A stretch of DNA of 64,000 bases from Bacteroidales bacterium (GTDB lineage Bacteria > Bacteroidota > Bacteroidia > Bacteroidales > UBA932): positions 1 to 64,000 of the forward strand of contig JAFUWZ010000018.1 of NCBI GenBank assembly GCA_017471045.1, written 5' to 3'. The first letter of the stretch is position 1. Each line of letters begins with the position of its first letter. Made by a program: the position numbers and the translations under genes. This document shows positions 8,698-16,608 of the stretch, piece by piece. The notes beneath the pieces were generated by a model. That model worked only from the letters and a program-made list of their open reading frames with translations. It was not told the origin of the DNA and ran no database searches.

Positions 8698-9684
8698 ATG
8701 AAGAAAATGTTGTATTTCAGCGCCTTTGCGCTGTTTTGCCTGGCGGTATCCTGCCAGCATGAGACTGCGGAGCCGGCCGCTGCCGGCCTGACCGAGCCGA
8801 CCGCCACGGTCCTGCTTTATCCCGAGGGACAAGACGTGGACAGCGGCATCGTCGAAGACGGTGTCACCGTCACGCTGGGGCCCGGCGAGAGCAACGAGGC
8901 CGAAGGTCCCGAAATGCTTAAAGAATCCTCCGGTAACATCGCCAATGTCGGCGACAGCGCCCGGATGATCCTGTATCTCCCTGAGAAGGCCAACGGCCAG
9001 ATGGTCATCATCTGCCCGGGCGGCGGCTACAGCAACCTCGCCATGCGGCATGAAGGCCGCTGGGTCGCCGAGTGGCTGACGGCACGCGGGATCGCCGCCT
9101 GTGTCCTCGTGTATCGCATGCCCAGGGGCACGCATCCCCAGGCCCCGATTACCGACGTGCAGAATGCGTTCCGCTATTGCCGGCACCATGCCGCCGAGTG
9201 GGGCGTGGAGCAGATCGGCGTGATGGGATTCTCCGCCGGCGGGCACCTGGCGGGCTGCGCCTCAACCCTCTTCGTGGATGAGATCACCCGCCCCGACTTC
9301 TCCATCCTCGTCTATTCCGTCCTCACGTTCGATCCGGCTGTCAAGAAGAAGGGCACCTTCGAGCAGATGACGGACAAGGGCGCACGGGAGGACCTCCGCG
9401 CCTACTACTCGCTGGAGAACCGGATCACCGAACAGACTCCGCCCGCCCTGCTACTCCTGTGCGAAGATGACAAGGGCGTCGTCCCGGAGCACAGCTGGCG
9501 CTACTTCGAGCAGTTGCGTCTCCACGGCGTTCCCGCCGAACTGCACATATTCCCCTCCGGCGGCCACGGCTGGGGCTGGAAAACACCCGACTACACCGGC
9601 AAGGAGGACCCCCTCGGCGCCCAGCGCGAGGTGTTCTTCCACTGCGTGGAGAACTATTTAGAGAGGATGTCCTTGAACAGATAG
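8698..9684 (+). CDS. Alpha/beta-hydrolase lipoprotein (esterase), copy 2
   Basis: A 328-residue paralogue of the preceding esterase. Unlike copy 1 it has a lipoprotein signal ending LAVSC (Cys19), so it should be membrane-anchored rather than soluble. Nucleophile elbow GFSAGGH has Ser179; the GGHGWGW segment gives the catalytic His. The start at ATG 8698 is chosen because it opens the signal peptide. A stretch around the nucleophile is almost identical at the DNA level to copy 1, although flanking sequence has diverged. The 3' end overlaps the convergent LysR-type gene by 31 bp. Confidence 0.85.
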   Translation: MKKMLYFSAFALFCLAVSCQHETAEPAAAGLTEPTATVLLYPEGQDVDSGIVEDGVTVTLGPGESNEAEGPEMLKESSGNIANVGDSARMILYLPEKANGQMVIICPGGGYSNLAMRHEGRWVAEWLTARGIAACVLVYRMPRGTHPQAPITDVQNAFRYCRHHAAEWGVEQIGVMGFSAGGHLAGCASTLFVDEITRPDFSILVYSVLTFDPAVKKKGTFEQMTDKGAREDLRAYYSLENRITEQTPPALLLLCEDDKGVVPEHSWRYFEQLRLHGVPAELHIFPSGGHGWGWKTPDYTGKEDPLGAQREVFFHCVENYLERMSLNR

Positions 9685-10001
9685 AAAGAGGGCTCATCCT
9701 GGAGGGCGGTGACCTTTTCGGCAACGGATGCGAAGCCCGGATAGTCGGCGAAGACAACATCGAGGTCCTGGTAGTCCTTGCGGATGCGGGCGGCGAAGAG
9801 GCGGAAGGTCTCGCCCGCGGGGGTGAGGGCGACGTCACCGCGCTGCCGGTCGAAAAGGCGCTGACCGGTCTTCTTTTCCAGGTCGGCGATGCACTGGCTC
9901 ACGGCAGGCTGGCTCAGGCCCAGCTTGCGGGCGGCGACGGTGAAACTCCGTTCCCGGGCCACCGCTTCGAAGATATTGAGTCGCTGATCTTCCAGTATCA
10001 T
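9654..10001 (-). CDS. Stand-alone LysR-type winged-helix regulator
   Basis: About 115 residues from the ATG at 10001 (an in-frame ATG at 10019 would add six). It contains only the LysR DNA-binding region: IFEAVARERSFTVAARKLGLSQPAVSQCIADLEKKTG is the helix-turn-helix with the family's SQPAVS recognition helix, followed by the wing with RLFDRQRGDVALTPAGE. The C-terminal ~40 residues do not make an effector-binding domain, so ligand sensing of the usual LysR kind is absent. Targets are unknown. It converges on and overlaps the second esterase, and lies downstream of the ferredoxin gene on the same strand, separated by a long inverted repeat. Confidence 0.75.
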   Translation of the reverse strand: MILEDQRLNIFEAVARERSFTVAARKLGLSQPAVSQCIADLEKKTGQRLFDRQRGDVALTPAGETFRLFAARIRKDYQDLDVVFADYPGFASVAEKVTALQDEPSFYLFKDILSK

Positions 10002-10040
10002 CACCGGCAAAGATAGCAAAAAAGTCCGGAACAGGATACC

Positions 10041-10123
10041 CTGACGGAGGCCGCCAACCGCAAGGAGCAGAAACTTCAGCCCCCTTTCGGGGAATGCGCC
10101 TTTCGGTTGGCGGCCTCCGTCAG
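10041..10123. repeat. Perfect 20-bp inverted repeat with 43-nt loop
   Basis: Left arm 10041-10060 (ctgacggaggccgccaaccg) is the exact reverse complement of 10104-10123. The loop contains a smaller cccc/gggg hairpin. It lies between the ferredoxin gene and the LysR-type gene, both transcribed leftwards, so the RNA would form a very stable stem there. Neither side has a long T run, so a simple intrinsic terminator is not certain; transcript stabilisation or attenuation are alternatives. Confidence 0.8.
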
Positions 10124-10147
10124 GTCGGCGGTTTACGCCTTTATCGC

Positions 10148-10318
10148 TTACTCACCGCTGATGGAGCCGGTGGGGCAGGCGTCGGCGCAGGCGCCGCAGT
10201 CGATGCAGATGTCGGGATCGATGGAGTACACATCGCCTTCGGTAATGGCGCCGGTCGGGCATTCACCCTGGCAAGCTCCACAAGCGACGCAAGTCTCCGG
10301 ATTGATTTTGTGTGCCAT
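10148..10318 (-). CDS. 2[4Fe-4S] ferredoxin
   Basis: A 56-residue bacterial-type ferredoxin with two symmetric cluster motifs, CVACGACQGECPTGAI and CIDCGACADACPTGSI, each CX2CX2CX3CP, so it should carry two [4Fe-4S] clusters and shuttle electrons in the cytoplasm. The likely partner is pyruvate:ferredoxin oxidoreductase encoded at 4219-7737. It is the first gene of a leftward pair with the LysR-type regulator. Confidence 0.95.
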   Translation of the reverse strand: MAHKINPETCVACGACQGECPTGAITEGDVYSIDPDICIDCGACADACPTGSISGE

Positions 10319-10422
10319 GATTTCTATAAAATTAGTGTTTGTGTCTGGACGCGTTTTCAAAAACGGTGCAAATATACACTTCCCTTCCGACAAAACAAAA
10401 ACAATTCGCCTTGGCCCCATTC

Positions 10423-10451
10423 TTGCGATTACGAAAATATCATTACATTTG
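10423..10451 (+). promoter_or_regulatory. Predicted Bacteroidota promoter for DUF1573 gene
   Basis: TTG at 10423-10425, an 18-nt spacer, and TACATTTG at 10444-10451 match the -33/-7 consensus. The ATG at 10460 is only nine nt past the -7 element, so the mRNA would have almost no leader. Confidence 0.65.
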
Positions 10452-10459
10452 TGCCGATT

Positions 10460-11647
10460 ATGAAAAGGTGGAAGACATTCGTACCCGGAGTGTTGGCGGC
10501 CGTCCTGCTGATGGTTCCCGCCAGCGAAGGAGTCCAGGCCCAGAACCGTTTCGGCGGGCGCGTGGAGTTGGACCGGACCGTCCATGATTTCGGAGACATC
10601 CAGACCACTCAGGGCCCGGTCAGCTGCAGCTATACCGTCCGCAACATTTCCAACGGGCCCCTTACCATCCTCAACGTTCTCTCTTCCTGCGGCTGTACCG
10701 ACGTCCAATGGACCCGGGAGAGCATCCCTGCCGGCGGCACAGGCACCATTTCCGCCACGTTCAAAAACGAAGATGGCCCTTATCCCTTCGACAAGACCCT
10801 GACCGCCTACTTCTCCGACGTCAAGCAGCCGGTGGTCCTCCACCTGCGCGGCATCGCCCACGAAAAAGCCCTGCCTGTCGGTGAAATGTACCCGCTCCAC
10901 TTCGGTGCGCTGGGGATGCGCAGCGCCGAAATCAAGGCCGGCAACGTCGTCCAGGGCCAGCAGAAAAGCGGCGAAGTCAAGATCGCCAACATCGGCAAGG
11001 TCCCCGCCCGGATCACCTTCAAGGACGTAGACGAAGGACTGAAAATCAGCGTCACACCGGAAACCATCCCGGCCGGCGGCACGGCGACCCTGACCTACAC
11101 GATCACCCCTGACCGCCAGCACTGGGGCAAGACCTGGTACTATGTCACCCCGGCCGTCAACGGATCGGCCTCCAAGGCTGTCCAGACCATCGTCAGCGAG
11201 TCAAGGCCCGAACGCGGCGCCGAAGCGATCGTCTCCGACCCCAACCCGGAGATCGGCCCCGGTCAGGAGCGGATCGGCGTCTGGGCCGTCATCAAGGAGG
11301 ATTTCAGCGCACTGACCCGCGAGCAGCGCGCCGCCGCCGCGAACCCGATGTTCCAGTCCAGCACCTACACCTTCGGCCGCATCAAGGCCGGGACGAAAGT
11401 GGAAGCCGTCTTCGAGGGCAGCAACATCGGCAAGAGCGAACTGGTCATCTACAAGGCCGATTCCGACAGCCGGCGTCTCAACGCTACCCAGCTGCCCCGG
11501 ATCAAGGCCGGAGGCAAAGGCACGGTCAAGGCGACGCTTGACACGAAAGGGATGCCCTCCGGCGAGGTGCTGATCATCCTGACGCTCACGACCAACTCGC
11601 CGCTGCGTCCCATCGTCAACCTCTATATCACGGGCTTTATCCAATGA
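10460..11647 (+). CDS. DUF1573 secreted protein
   Basis: A 395-residue exported protein with a signal peptide ending near VQAQN. Residues about 35-130 form a DUF1573 Ig-like domain (VHDFGDIQTTQGPVSCSYTV ... SSCGCTDVQW ... IPAGGTGTISATF); a related beta-domain follows twice more, including HFGAL and a late FGRIKAGTKVEAVFEGSN. DUF1573 proteins are common in Bacteroidota; they are surface or periplasmic and have no established biochemical role. The stop overlaps the next gene's ATG (ATGA), pointing to co-translation with the exporter-like membrane protein. A promoter lies directly upstream. Confidence 0.85.
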   Translation: MKRWKTFVPGVLAAVLLMVPASEGVQAQNRFGGRVELDRTVHDFGDIQTTQGPVSCSYTVRNISNGPLTILNVLSSCGCTDVQWTRESIPAGGTGTISATFKNEDGPYPFDKTLTAYFSDVKQPVVLHLRGIAHEKALPVGEMYPLHFGALGMRSAEIKAGNVVQGQQKSGEVKIANIGKVPARITFKDVDEGLKISVTPETIPAGGTATLTYTITPDRQHWGKTWYYVTPAVNGSASKAVQTIVSESRPERGAEAIVSDPNPEIGPGQERIGVWAVIKEDFSALTREQRAAAANPMFQSSTYTFGRIKAGTKVEAVFEGSNIGKSELVIYKADSDSRRLNATQLPRIKAGGKGTVKATLDTKGMPSGEVLIILTLTTNSPLRPIVNLYITGFIQ

Positions 11648-12474
11648 GTGCCGCAGCCTTCTGGGACATCCTGAAAGAATCCGCCGTCATCACGCTCGTG
11701 GTGACGGCCTTGATGCTGGCCATCGAAGCCTTCAACTACCTGCTGAAGGGCCGTCTGCTTGAAGGGCTGCGGCACACGCGCTTCGGCCAGATCCTGGCTT
11801 CGGGCCTGCTCGGCGCCATTCCCGGCTGCGCCGGAGGCTATGTCGGCGTTTCGATGTACGCGCGGGGGATGTTCTCCTTCGGCGCCTTGCTCGCGATGAT
11901 GGTCGCCACGACCGGCGACGAAGCATTCCTGATGCTGGCCCTCTTCCCCAAACGGGCGCTCCTGCTCTTCGCGGCCCTGCTGCTGCTGGGCATTGCGGCC
12001 GGATGGGTCGTGGATGCCCTGAGCCGCCGCAAGCGCGGAGACGCCCGATACATCGAAGACCTCAACCGCACGCCTGCCCACGGCGAAAGCGACACGCTCA
12101 AGGCGCGCCTGCTGCACATCCTGCCGCATGCCCTGCGGGTCTTCCTCTGGACCTTCGGCGTCCTGCTGCTCGTCGGCTTCCTCCAGCAACATGTTGACCT
12201 CGGTGCATGGATCCAGGCTCACCCGGCCTTCAGCATCGGCATCGGCATCCTCGTCGGACTGATCCCGCAGTCCGGCCCACACATGGCCTTCGTCACCCTG
12301 TTCGCCGACGGACTGCTCCCCCTGCCCGTACTGGTCGCCAACTGCATCGTGCAGGAAGGCCATGCCGGACTCCCCCTCCTGTCCGAAAGCCGATCTGCCT
12401 GGCTCCGCGCCAAACTGGTCAAAGTCGTCCTCGCCGCCATCGCTTCCGCCATTCTGACCCTTGCTGGATTGTGA
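11644..12474 (+). CDS. Putative heavy-metal/arsenic exporter-like membrane protein (ArsP_2 type)
   Basis: A 276-residue polytopic membrane protein. It has an N-terminal half with the conserved loop GAIPGCAGGYVGVSMYARG, a short charged cytoplasmic linker (RKRGDARYIEDL) and a second half with the mirrored LIPQSGPHMAFVTLF loop, matching the 'putative 10-TM heavy-metal exporter' family (DUF2899/ArsP_2). Transported ion is not known; manganese or other metals have been suggested for relatives. It overlaps the DUF1573 gene by four nt, and its last codon supplies the -33 TTG of the parE promoter. Confidence 0.75.
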   Translation: MSAAAFWDILKESAVITLVVTALMLAIEAFNYLLKGRLLEGLRHTRFGQILASGLLGAIPGCAGGYVGVSMYARGMFSFGALLAMMVATTGDEAFLMLALFPKRALLLFAALLLLGIAAGWVVDALSRRKRGDARYIEDLNRTPAHGESDTLKARLLHILPHALRVFLWTFGVLLLVGFLQQHVDLGAWIQAHPAFSIGIGILVGLIPQSGPHMAFVTLFADGLLPLPVLVANCIVQEGHAGLPLLSESRSAWLRAKLVKVVLAAIASAILTLAGL

Positions 12475-12499
12475 TTTCCAAAGATTTTAGGTATCTTTG
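12469..12499 (+). promoter_or_regulatory. Predicted promoter for parE
   Basis: TTG 12469-12471, spacer 20 nt, TATCTTTG 12492-12499: a good match to the Bacteroidota vegetative consensus, 21 nt before the parE ATG. The -33 element lies within the end of the upstream gene. Confidence 0.65.
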
Positions 12500-12520
12500 T
12501 GAGATTATTTGACATAAAGC

Positions 12521-14428
12521 ATGGCTGCGAACGAAGCGAACAACTATACCGATGCCAACATCCGCACCCTCGAAGGTGTGGAGCATATCCGGATGCGTCC
12601 GGGCATGTATATCGGACGGCTCGGCAACGGCAACAACCCCGGAGACGGCATCTATGTCCTCCTGAAGGAAATCATCGACAACTCCGTGGATGAGTTTGCG
12701 ATGGGATTCGGCAAACAGGTTCAGATCACCATCGAGGAGAGGACCGTGACCGTGCGCGACTTCGGCCGCGGCATCCCGCTGGATGCGGTCATCAAGGCCA
12801 CCAGCGTGCTCAACACCGGCGGCAAGTTCGACACCAAGGGCTACAAGAAATCCGTGGGCCTCAACGGCGTCGGTACCAAGGCCGTCAATGCCCTCTCCGA
12901 GAGTTTTTACGTCTGCTCCCACCGGGACGGTGAGTGCTCCTGGGCAAAATACGGCCGCGGCGACCTGCTGGACAGCGGCAAGGGCCCGACCAAGGAGAAA
13001 AACGGCACCCTCGTTGTCTTCCAACCTGACCCGCTGATGTTCACCGACTTCCACTTCAACATGGACTACGTCGAGACCATGGTGAAGAACTACTCCTATC
13101 TCAAGAAGGGTCTCACCCTGGTGCTCAACGGCACGCCTTACAAGTCGGAGAACGGCCTGCTCGACCTCGTCAACGAAAACCTCTCCGAGGAGCCGCTCTA
13201 TCCTCCGATCCACCTCGAGGGCGAGGATCTGGAAGTGGTCATTTCCCACGGCAACGCCTACGGCGAAAACATCTCGTCCTTCGTCAACGGCCAGAACACC
13301 CGCGACGGAGGCACGCACCTGGCTGCCTTCCGCGAAGCGATCGCCAAGACCCTGAAAGAGTTCTTCAAGAAGAATTACGCGCCCGAGGACTGCCGCCAGG
13401 GCATCGTCGGCGCCATCAGCATCCAGATCCAGGAGCCCAACTTCGAAGGCCAGACCAAGACCAAGCTCGGCTCCACTTATATGTGGGAGAAGCAGGAAAA
13501 GGACGAGCACGGCGCGATCAAGACCGACATCGGCCCGACCATCCGCTCTTTTGTCAACGACTTCATCGCCAAGAATCTGGACAACTACCTCCGGATGCAC
13601 ATGGACATCGTCCCGGTCATTGAGGACAAGATCAAGAACTCCCAGAAGGAGCGCGAAGAGATCCAGGGCATCCAGAAGAAGACGCGCGAAAAGAACAAGA
13701 AAGCCAACGTCTATAACCGCAAGCTGCGCGACTGCCGTTTCCACTACAACGACAAGGTCACGGAGAAGAACCAGGAGAACGTGGAGGCCTCCAGCATCTT
13801 CATCACCGAGGGCGACTCCGCCAGCGGAACCATCACCAAGGTGCGCAACGCCAACAACCAGGCGGTCTTCTCGCTGCGCGGCAAGCCGATCAACTGCTAC
13901 AAGGAGAGCCGCAAGCGCGTGGCGGAGAACGAGGAACTCAACCTGCTGATCTCGGCCCTCGGCGTCGAGGACGATCTGGAGAACCTGCGCTACAACAACA
14001 TCATCGTGGCGACGGATGCCGATGACGACGGCATGCACATCCGGATGCTGGTCCTGACCTTCTTCATGAAGTACTACCCCGACCTGATCCGGCGCGGCCA
14101 CGTCCACATCCTGCAGACACCGCTCTTCCGCGTCCGCAACAAGAAGGCGACCCGCTACTGCTACTCCATTGACGAGAAGGAAGCGGCCGTCAAGGATCTC
14201 AAGAGCGGCATCGAGATCACCCGGTTCAAAGGCCTGGGCGAGATCTCGTCCGACGAGTTCGTCGACTTCATCGGCGAGGACATGCGCCTGGACCTGGTGA
14301 AACTCGCCGACGAAGAGTCCATCGCCAGCATCATGGAGTTCTACATGGGCGACAACACCATTGACCGGCAGAACTTCATCCGGGAGAACCTCCGCAGCGA
14401 GGAAGAGCTGGAAGACGTCAACTTGTGA
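12521..14428 (+). CDS. parE: DNA topoisomerase IV subunit B
   Basis: ATPase and TOPRIM subunit of a type IIA topoisomerase, acting in decatenation. The 635-residue protein has the GHKL ATPase signatures EIIDNSVDEF, DFGRGIP and KKSVGLNGVGTKAVNALS in the first 130 residues, then the TOPRIM motifs EGDSASGT (about residue 430) and DADDDGMHIR (about 492). Length and the GYKKSVGLNG loop favour ParE over GyrB. The partner parC usually follows in this group but does not here; a 44-aa peptide gene and a lipoprotein come next. Own promoter upstream. Confidence 0.92.
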   Translation: MAANEANNYTDANIRTLEGVEHIRMRPGMYIGRLGNGNNPGDGIYVLLKEIIDNSVDEFAMGFGKQVQITIEERTVTVRDFGRGIPLDAVIKATSVLNTGGKFDTKGYKKSVGLNGVGTKAVNALSESFYVCSHRDGECSWAKYGRGDLLDSGKGPTKEKNGTLVVFQPDPLMFTDFHFNMDYVETMVKNYSYLKKGLTLVLNGTPYKSENGLLDLVNENLSEEPLYPPIHLEGEDLEVVISHGNAYGENISSFVNGQNTRDGGTHLAAFREAIAKTLKEFFKKNYAPEDCRQGIVGAISIQIQEPNFEGQTKTKLGSTYMWEKQEKDEHGAIKTDIGPTIRSFVNDFIAKNLDNYLRMHMDIVPVIEDKIKNSQKEREEIQGIQKKTREKNKKANVYNRKLRDCRFHYNDKVTEKNQENVEASSIFITEGDSASGTITKVRNANNQAVFSLRGKPINCYKESRKRVAENEELNLLISALGVEDDLENLRYNNIIVATDADDDGMHIRMLVLTFFMKYYPDLIRRGHVHILQTPLFRVRNKKATRYCYSIDEKEAAVKDLKSGIEITRFKGLGEISSDEFVDFIGEDMRLDLVKLADEESIASIMEFYMGDNTIDRQNFIRENLRSEEELEDVNL

Positions 14429-14469
14429 GGGCTTCTCTCCCAAAGACTTAACGAACTACGACATACACC

Positions 14470-14604
14470 ATGAAAAAACTGTACCTGAAACCCAAAACCC
14501 AAAACTACGACTTCGCGCCGGAAGCGACGGTCTGCGCGGCCAGCGACCGCAGCGGATCCTCCTCGGACTACAACGAAGACGATGACGACATTTTCGACGA
14601 CTGA
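14470..14604 (+). CDS. Short acidic-tailed peptide upstream of fimbrillin-like lipoprotein (44 aa)
   Basis: A 44-residue peptide starting MKKLYLKPKTQNYDF, with FAPEATVCAAS in the middle and an acidic tail DYNEDDDDIFDD. No signal peptide. Its TGA overlaps the ATG of the next gene by one base (TGATG), implying translational coupling with the fimbrillin-like/PCMD lipoprotein. It shares a pattern with the peptide at 58676-58852 (basic start, FAP, then EA, [VI]C and Ser, then an acidic DY tail), which also precedes a fimbrillin-like lipoprotein. Function unknown; it could be a conserved Bacteroidales leader peptide, small secreted factor or regulator. Confidence 0.65.
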   Translation: MKKLYLKPKTQNYDFAPEATVCAASDRSGSSSDYNEDDDDIFDD

Positions 14605-16580
14605 TGAAAAAGATTTTCTGCATTTCAGCTGCGCTGGCGCTTCTGGCCGCCACCGTCTCCTGCGAGAAAGGAGTCGTCGAAACAGACTTCACCCCCAATG
14701 AAACCCCGATGGTCCCCGTTACCCTGACCGGCACCATCCCCGAGACCCGCGTCAGCCTCGACGGCGTCACGCCGAAATGGACTGCGGGCGACCCAATCGC
14801 CGTCTTTACGACGGACGGCACGCTCTGCCCGGCCTTCAGCGCCGACCAGGGCGGCAGCACGACGACCTTCTCCGGCACCAAGCCGGACGGGTCCACACTC
14901 GGTTTTGCTCTCTATCCCTACTCCAGCTCCGCCTCCTGCAGCGGCGGCAGTTACACCTTCACTCTGCCTGCCGAACAGGACGGGACGCTGGGCAGCGCCG
15001 TGATGGCCGCCCAAGTGCCTGCCGGCGAAGGGGAGATGGTTTTCTCAAACCTCTGCACGGTTGTAAAGGTGCACATCCCCGCCGGGATGAAGATCACGAA
15101 AATCGAAATCCTGCGCAGCGACCGCGTCAGCGGCTCCTTCAGTGTGAACGGCAGTACCCTTGCCGTCACCCCGGCTGCCGCTCCGTCGGGCGCGGACCGG
15201 CATGTCGTGGCGAGCAAGTCGGCCGGCTGGACCAATGAGGACGTTTATCTCAGCGTCCTGCCCTCGAGTTCGAAGCAGCTGGAGCTGCTGCTCACCAACG
15301 CCGCGGGCAAGATGGCCCTGGTCAGCAAGACCCTCAAGACCGACTTCTCCGCCGGCCACCTCAAGAACGCGACCGTCCCCTCCGGCCTGAACTTCAGCGA
15401 TGTCGCCAAAATCGGCGCTAGCACGGCTTCGCAGAATTATGCGTCGACGACACAGCCCGACAAGCCACAGATTAAAAATGCGGGCTTTGAGGATTGGCTG
15501 GATAATGACAATCTGCCCAAGTATTGGAATTCATTCCAAACCTTTGAAAATGGAGGAAAACTTCTCACAAAAACTCTTCTTGCCAATGGATACAGTTCTT
15601 CAAACCGCCAGGTCAAGAAATCCACTGATAAACGTCCAGGGACAAGCGGTTCGTATTCTTGCCGTATTTGGGCCAGGAGCATCGCAGGCTTGGCCACCGC
15701 ACAGGGGAACTTGACTACAGGAAGAGTCTACGCGAGTAATACTTCTGCTGCAGGGACCGGCAATTACAATTACACAGATCAAGATGGATATGCCACCGTC
15801 AACGGTTTCCAGAATCCTTTTCATATGGACTTCACCGGCCGTCCCGACTCCTTGTCTGTATGGATAAAATTTGTTCCCAAAGGCTCCGACAGCAATCACC
15901 CTTATGTCAAAATCGAAGCGATTCTTCATGACAAAGTGGACTATAAGAGCGGTTATAATTCATCTGACTGCACAGGTGGGACTCATCACATCGGTGAAGC
16001 TTCAAATCCGACCATAAGCGGGACCGGTTCAAATTGGTCCCACTTCGTCCTTCCTTTCGAGTACGATTATAGTACGACGCCAAGTTTCGTTCTTATTAAT
16101 ATTGCAACCAACTCATACCCTGGCGGAGGAACGGCCAATGACGAGATGTATATTGATGACATCGAGATGATCTATAACCTGTGCAATCTCCGGACGGACG
16201 CGAACGGCTGGGCGACGCTGTACCTCAATTATGCGGCGCTTGTTCCGAGCGGCGCGACGGCTTACTATGTCAAAGAAGTGGCCGGCGGTTATGCCAGCCT
16301 GGTCGCCATCCCGGCCGGACAGGTCATCCCGAAAAACACTGCCGTCCTGGTCAAGGGCAGTGCCCATACGACCTATGCCTTCAACGGCCGTGCATCTGAC
16401 ATCAAGGGCAAGACCGTCGCGACCGTCGCCGGCAACCTGCTGCAGGGCACGCTGACGCAGATTTCCAAGCCCAGTGGCACCTGCCGCGTCCTCTCGTCGG
16501 AGAGTACGTCGTCAATGGCCGCGTTCGGCACTTTCACCGGCTCCACGATTGCGGCCAACACGGCCTGGCTCACCCAATAA
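14604..16580 (+). CDS. Fimbrillin-like lipoprotein with PCMD domain
   Basis: A 658-residue lipoprotein: signal MKKIFCISAALALLAATVSC with lipid-anchoring Cys20, then a fimbrillin-like N-terminal domain (VTLTGTIPETRVSLDG ... KWTAGDPIAVFTTDG, residues about 35-260), a PCMD-type galactose-binding-like domain (KPQIKNAGFEDW at about 290 to DEMYIDDIEMIYN at about 520) and a C-terminal beta region resembling listeria-repeat or Ig-type domains. It should sit on the outer membrane; PCMD domains are thought to bind carbohydrate. The DNA for the PCMD segment (about 15440-16180) is clearly more A+T-rich than both flanks, suggesting domain exchange. It is translationally coupled to the 44-aa peptide gene upstream. 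Confidence 0.8.
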   Translation: MKKIFCISAALALLAATVSCEKGVVETDFTPNETPMVPVTLTGTIPETRVSLDGVTPKWTAGDPIAVFTTDGTLCPAFSADQGGSTTTFSGTKPDGSTLGFALYPYSSSASCSGGSYTFTLPAEQDGTLGSAVMAAQVPAGEGEMVFSNLCTVVKVHIPAGMKITKIEILRSDRVSGSFSVNGSTLAVTPAAAPSGADRHVVASKSAGWTNEDVYLSVLPSSSKQLELLLTNAAGKMALVSKTLKTDFSAGHLKNATVPSGLNFSDVAKIGASTASQNYASTTQPDKPQIKNAGFEDWLDNDNLPKYWNSFQTFENGGKLLTKTLLANGYSSSNRQVKKSTDKRPGTSGSYSCRIWARSIAGLATAQGNLTTGRVYASNTSAAGTGNYNYTDQDGYATVNGFQNPFHMDFTGRPDSLSVWIKFVPKGSDSNHPYVKIEAILHDKVDYKSGYNSSDCTGGTHHIGEASNPTISGTGSNWSHFVLPFEYDYSTTPSFVLINIATNSYPGGGTANDEMYIDDIEMIYNLCNLRTDANGWATLYLNYAALVPSGATAYYVKEVAGGYASLVAIPAGQVIPKNTAVLVKGSAHTTYAFNGRASDIKGKTVATVAGNLLQGTLTQISKPSGTCRVLSSESTSSMAAFGTFTGSTIAANTAWLTQ

Positions 16581-16608
16581 CCCGCTCAACCCCTTACCAC
16601 ATTCCACC

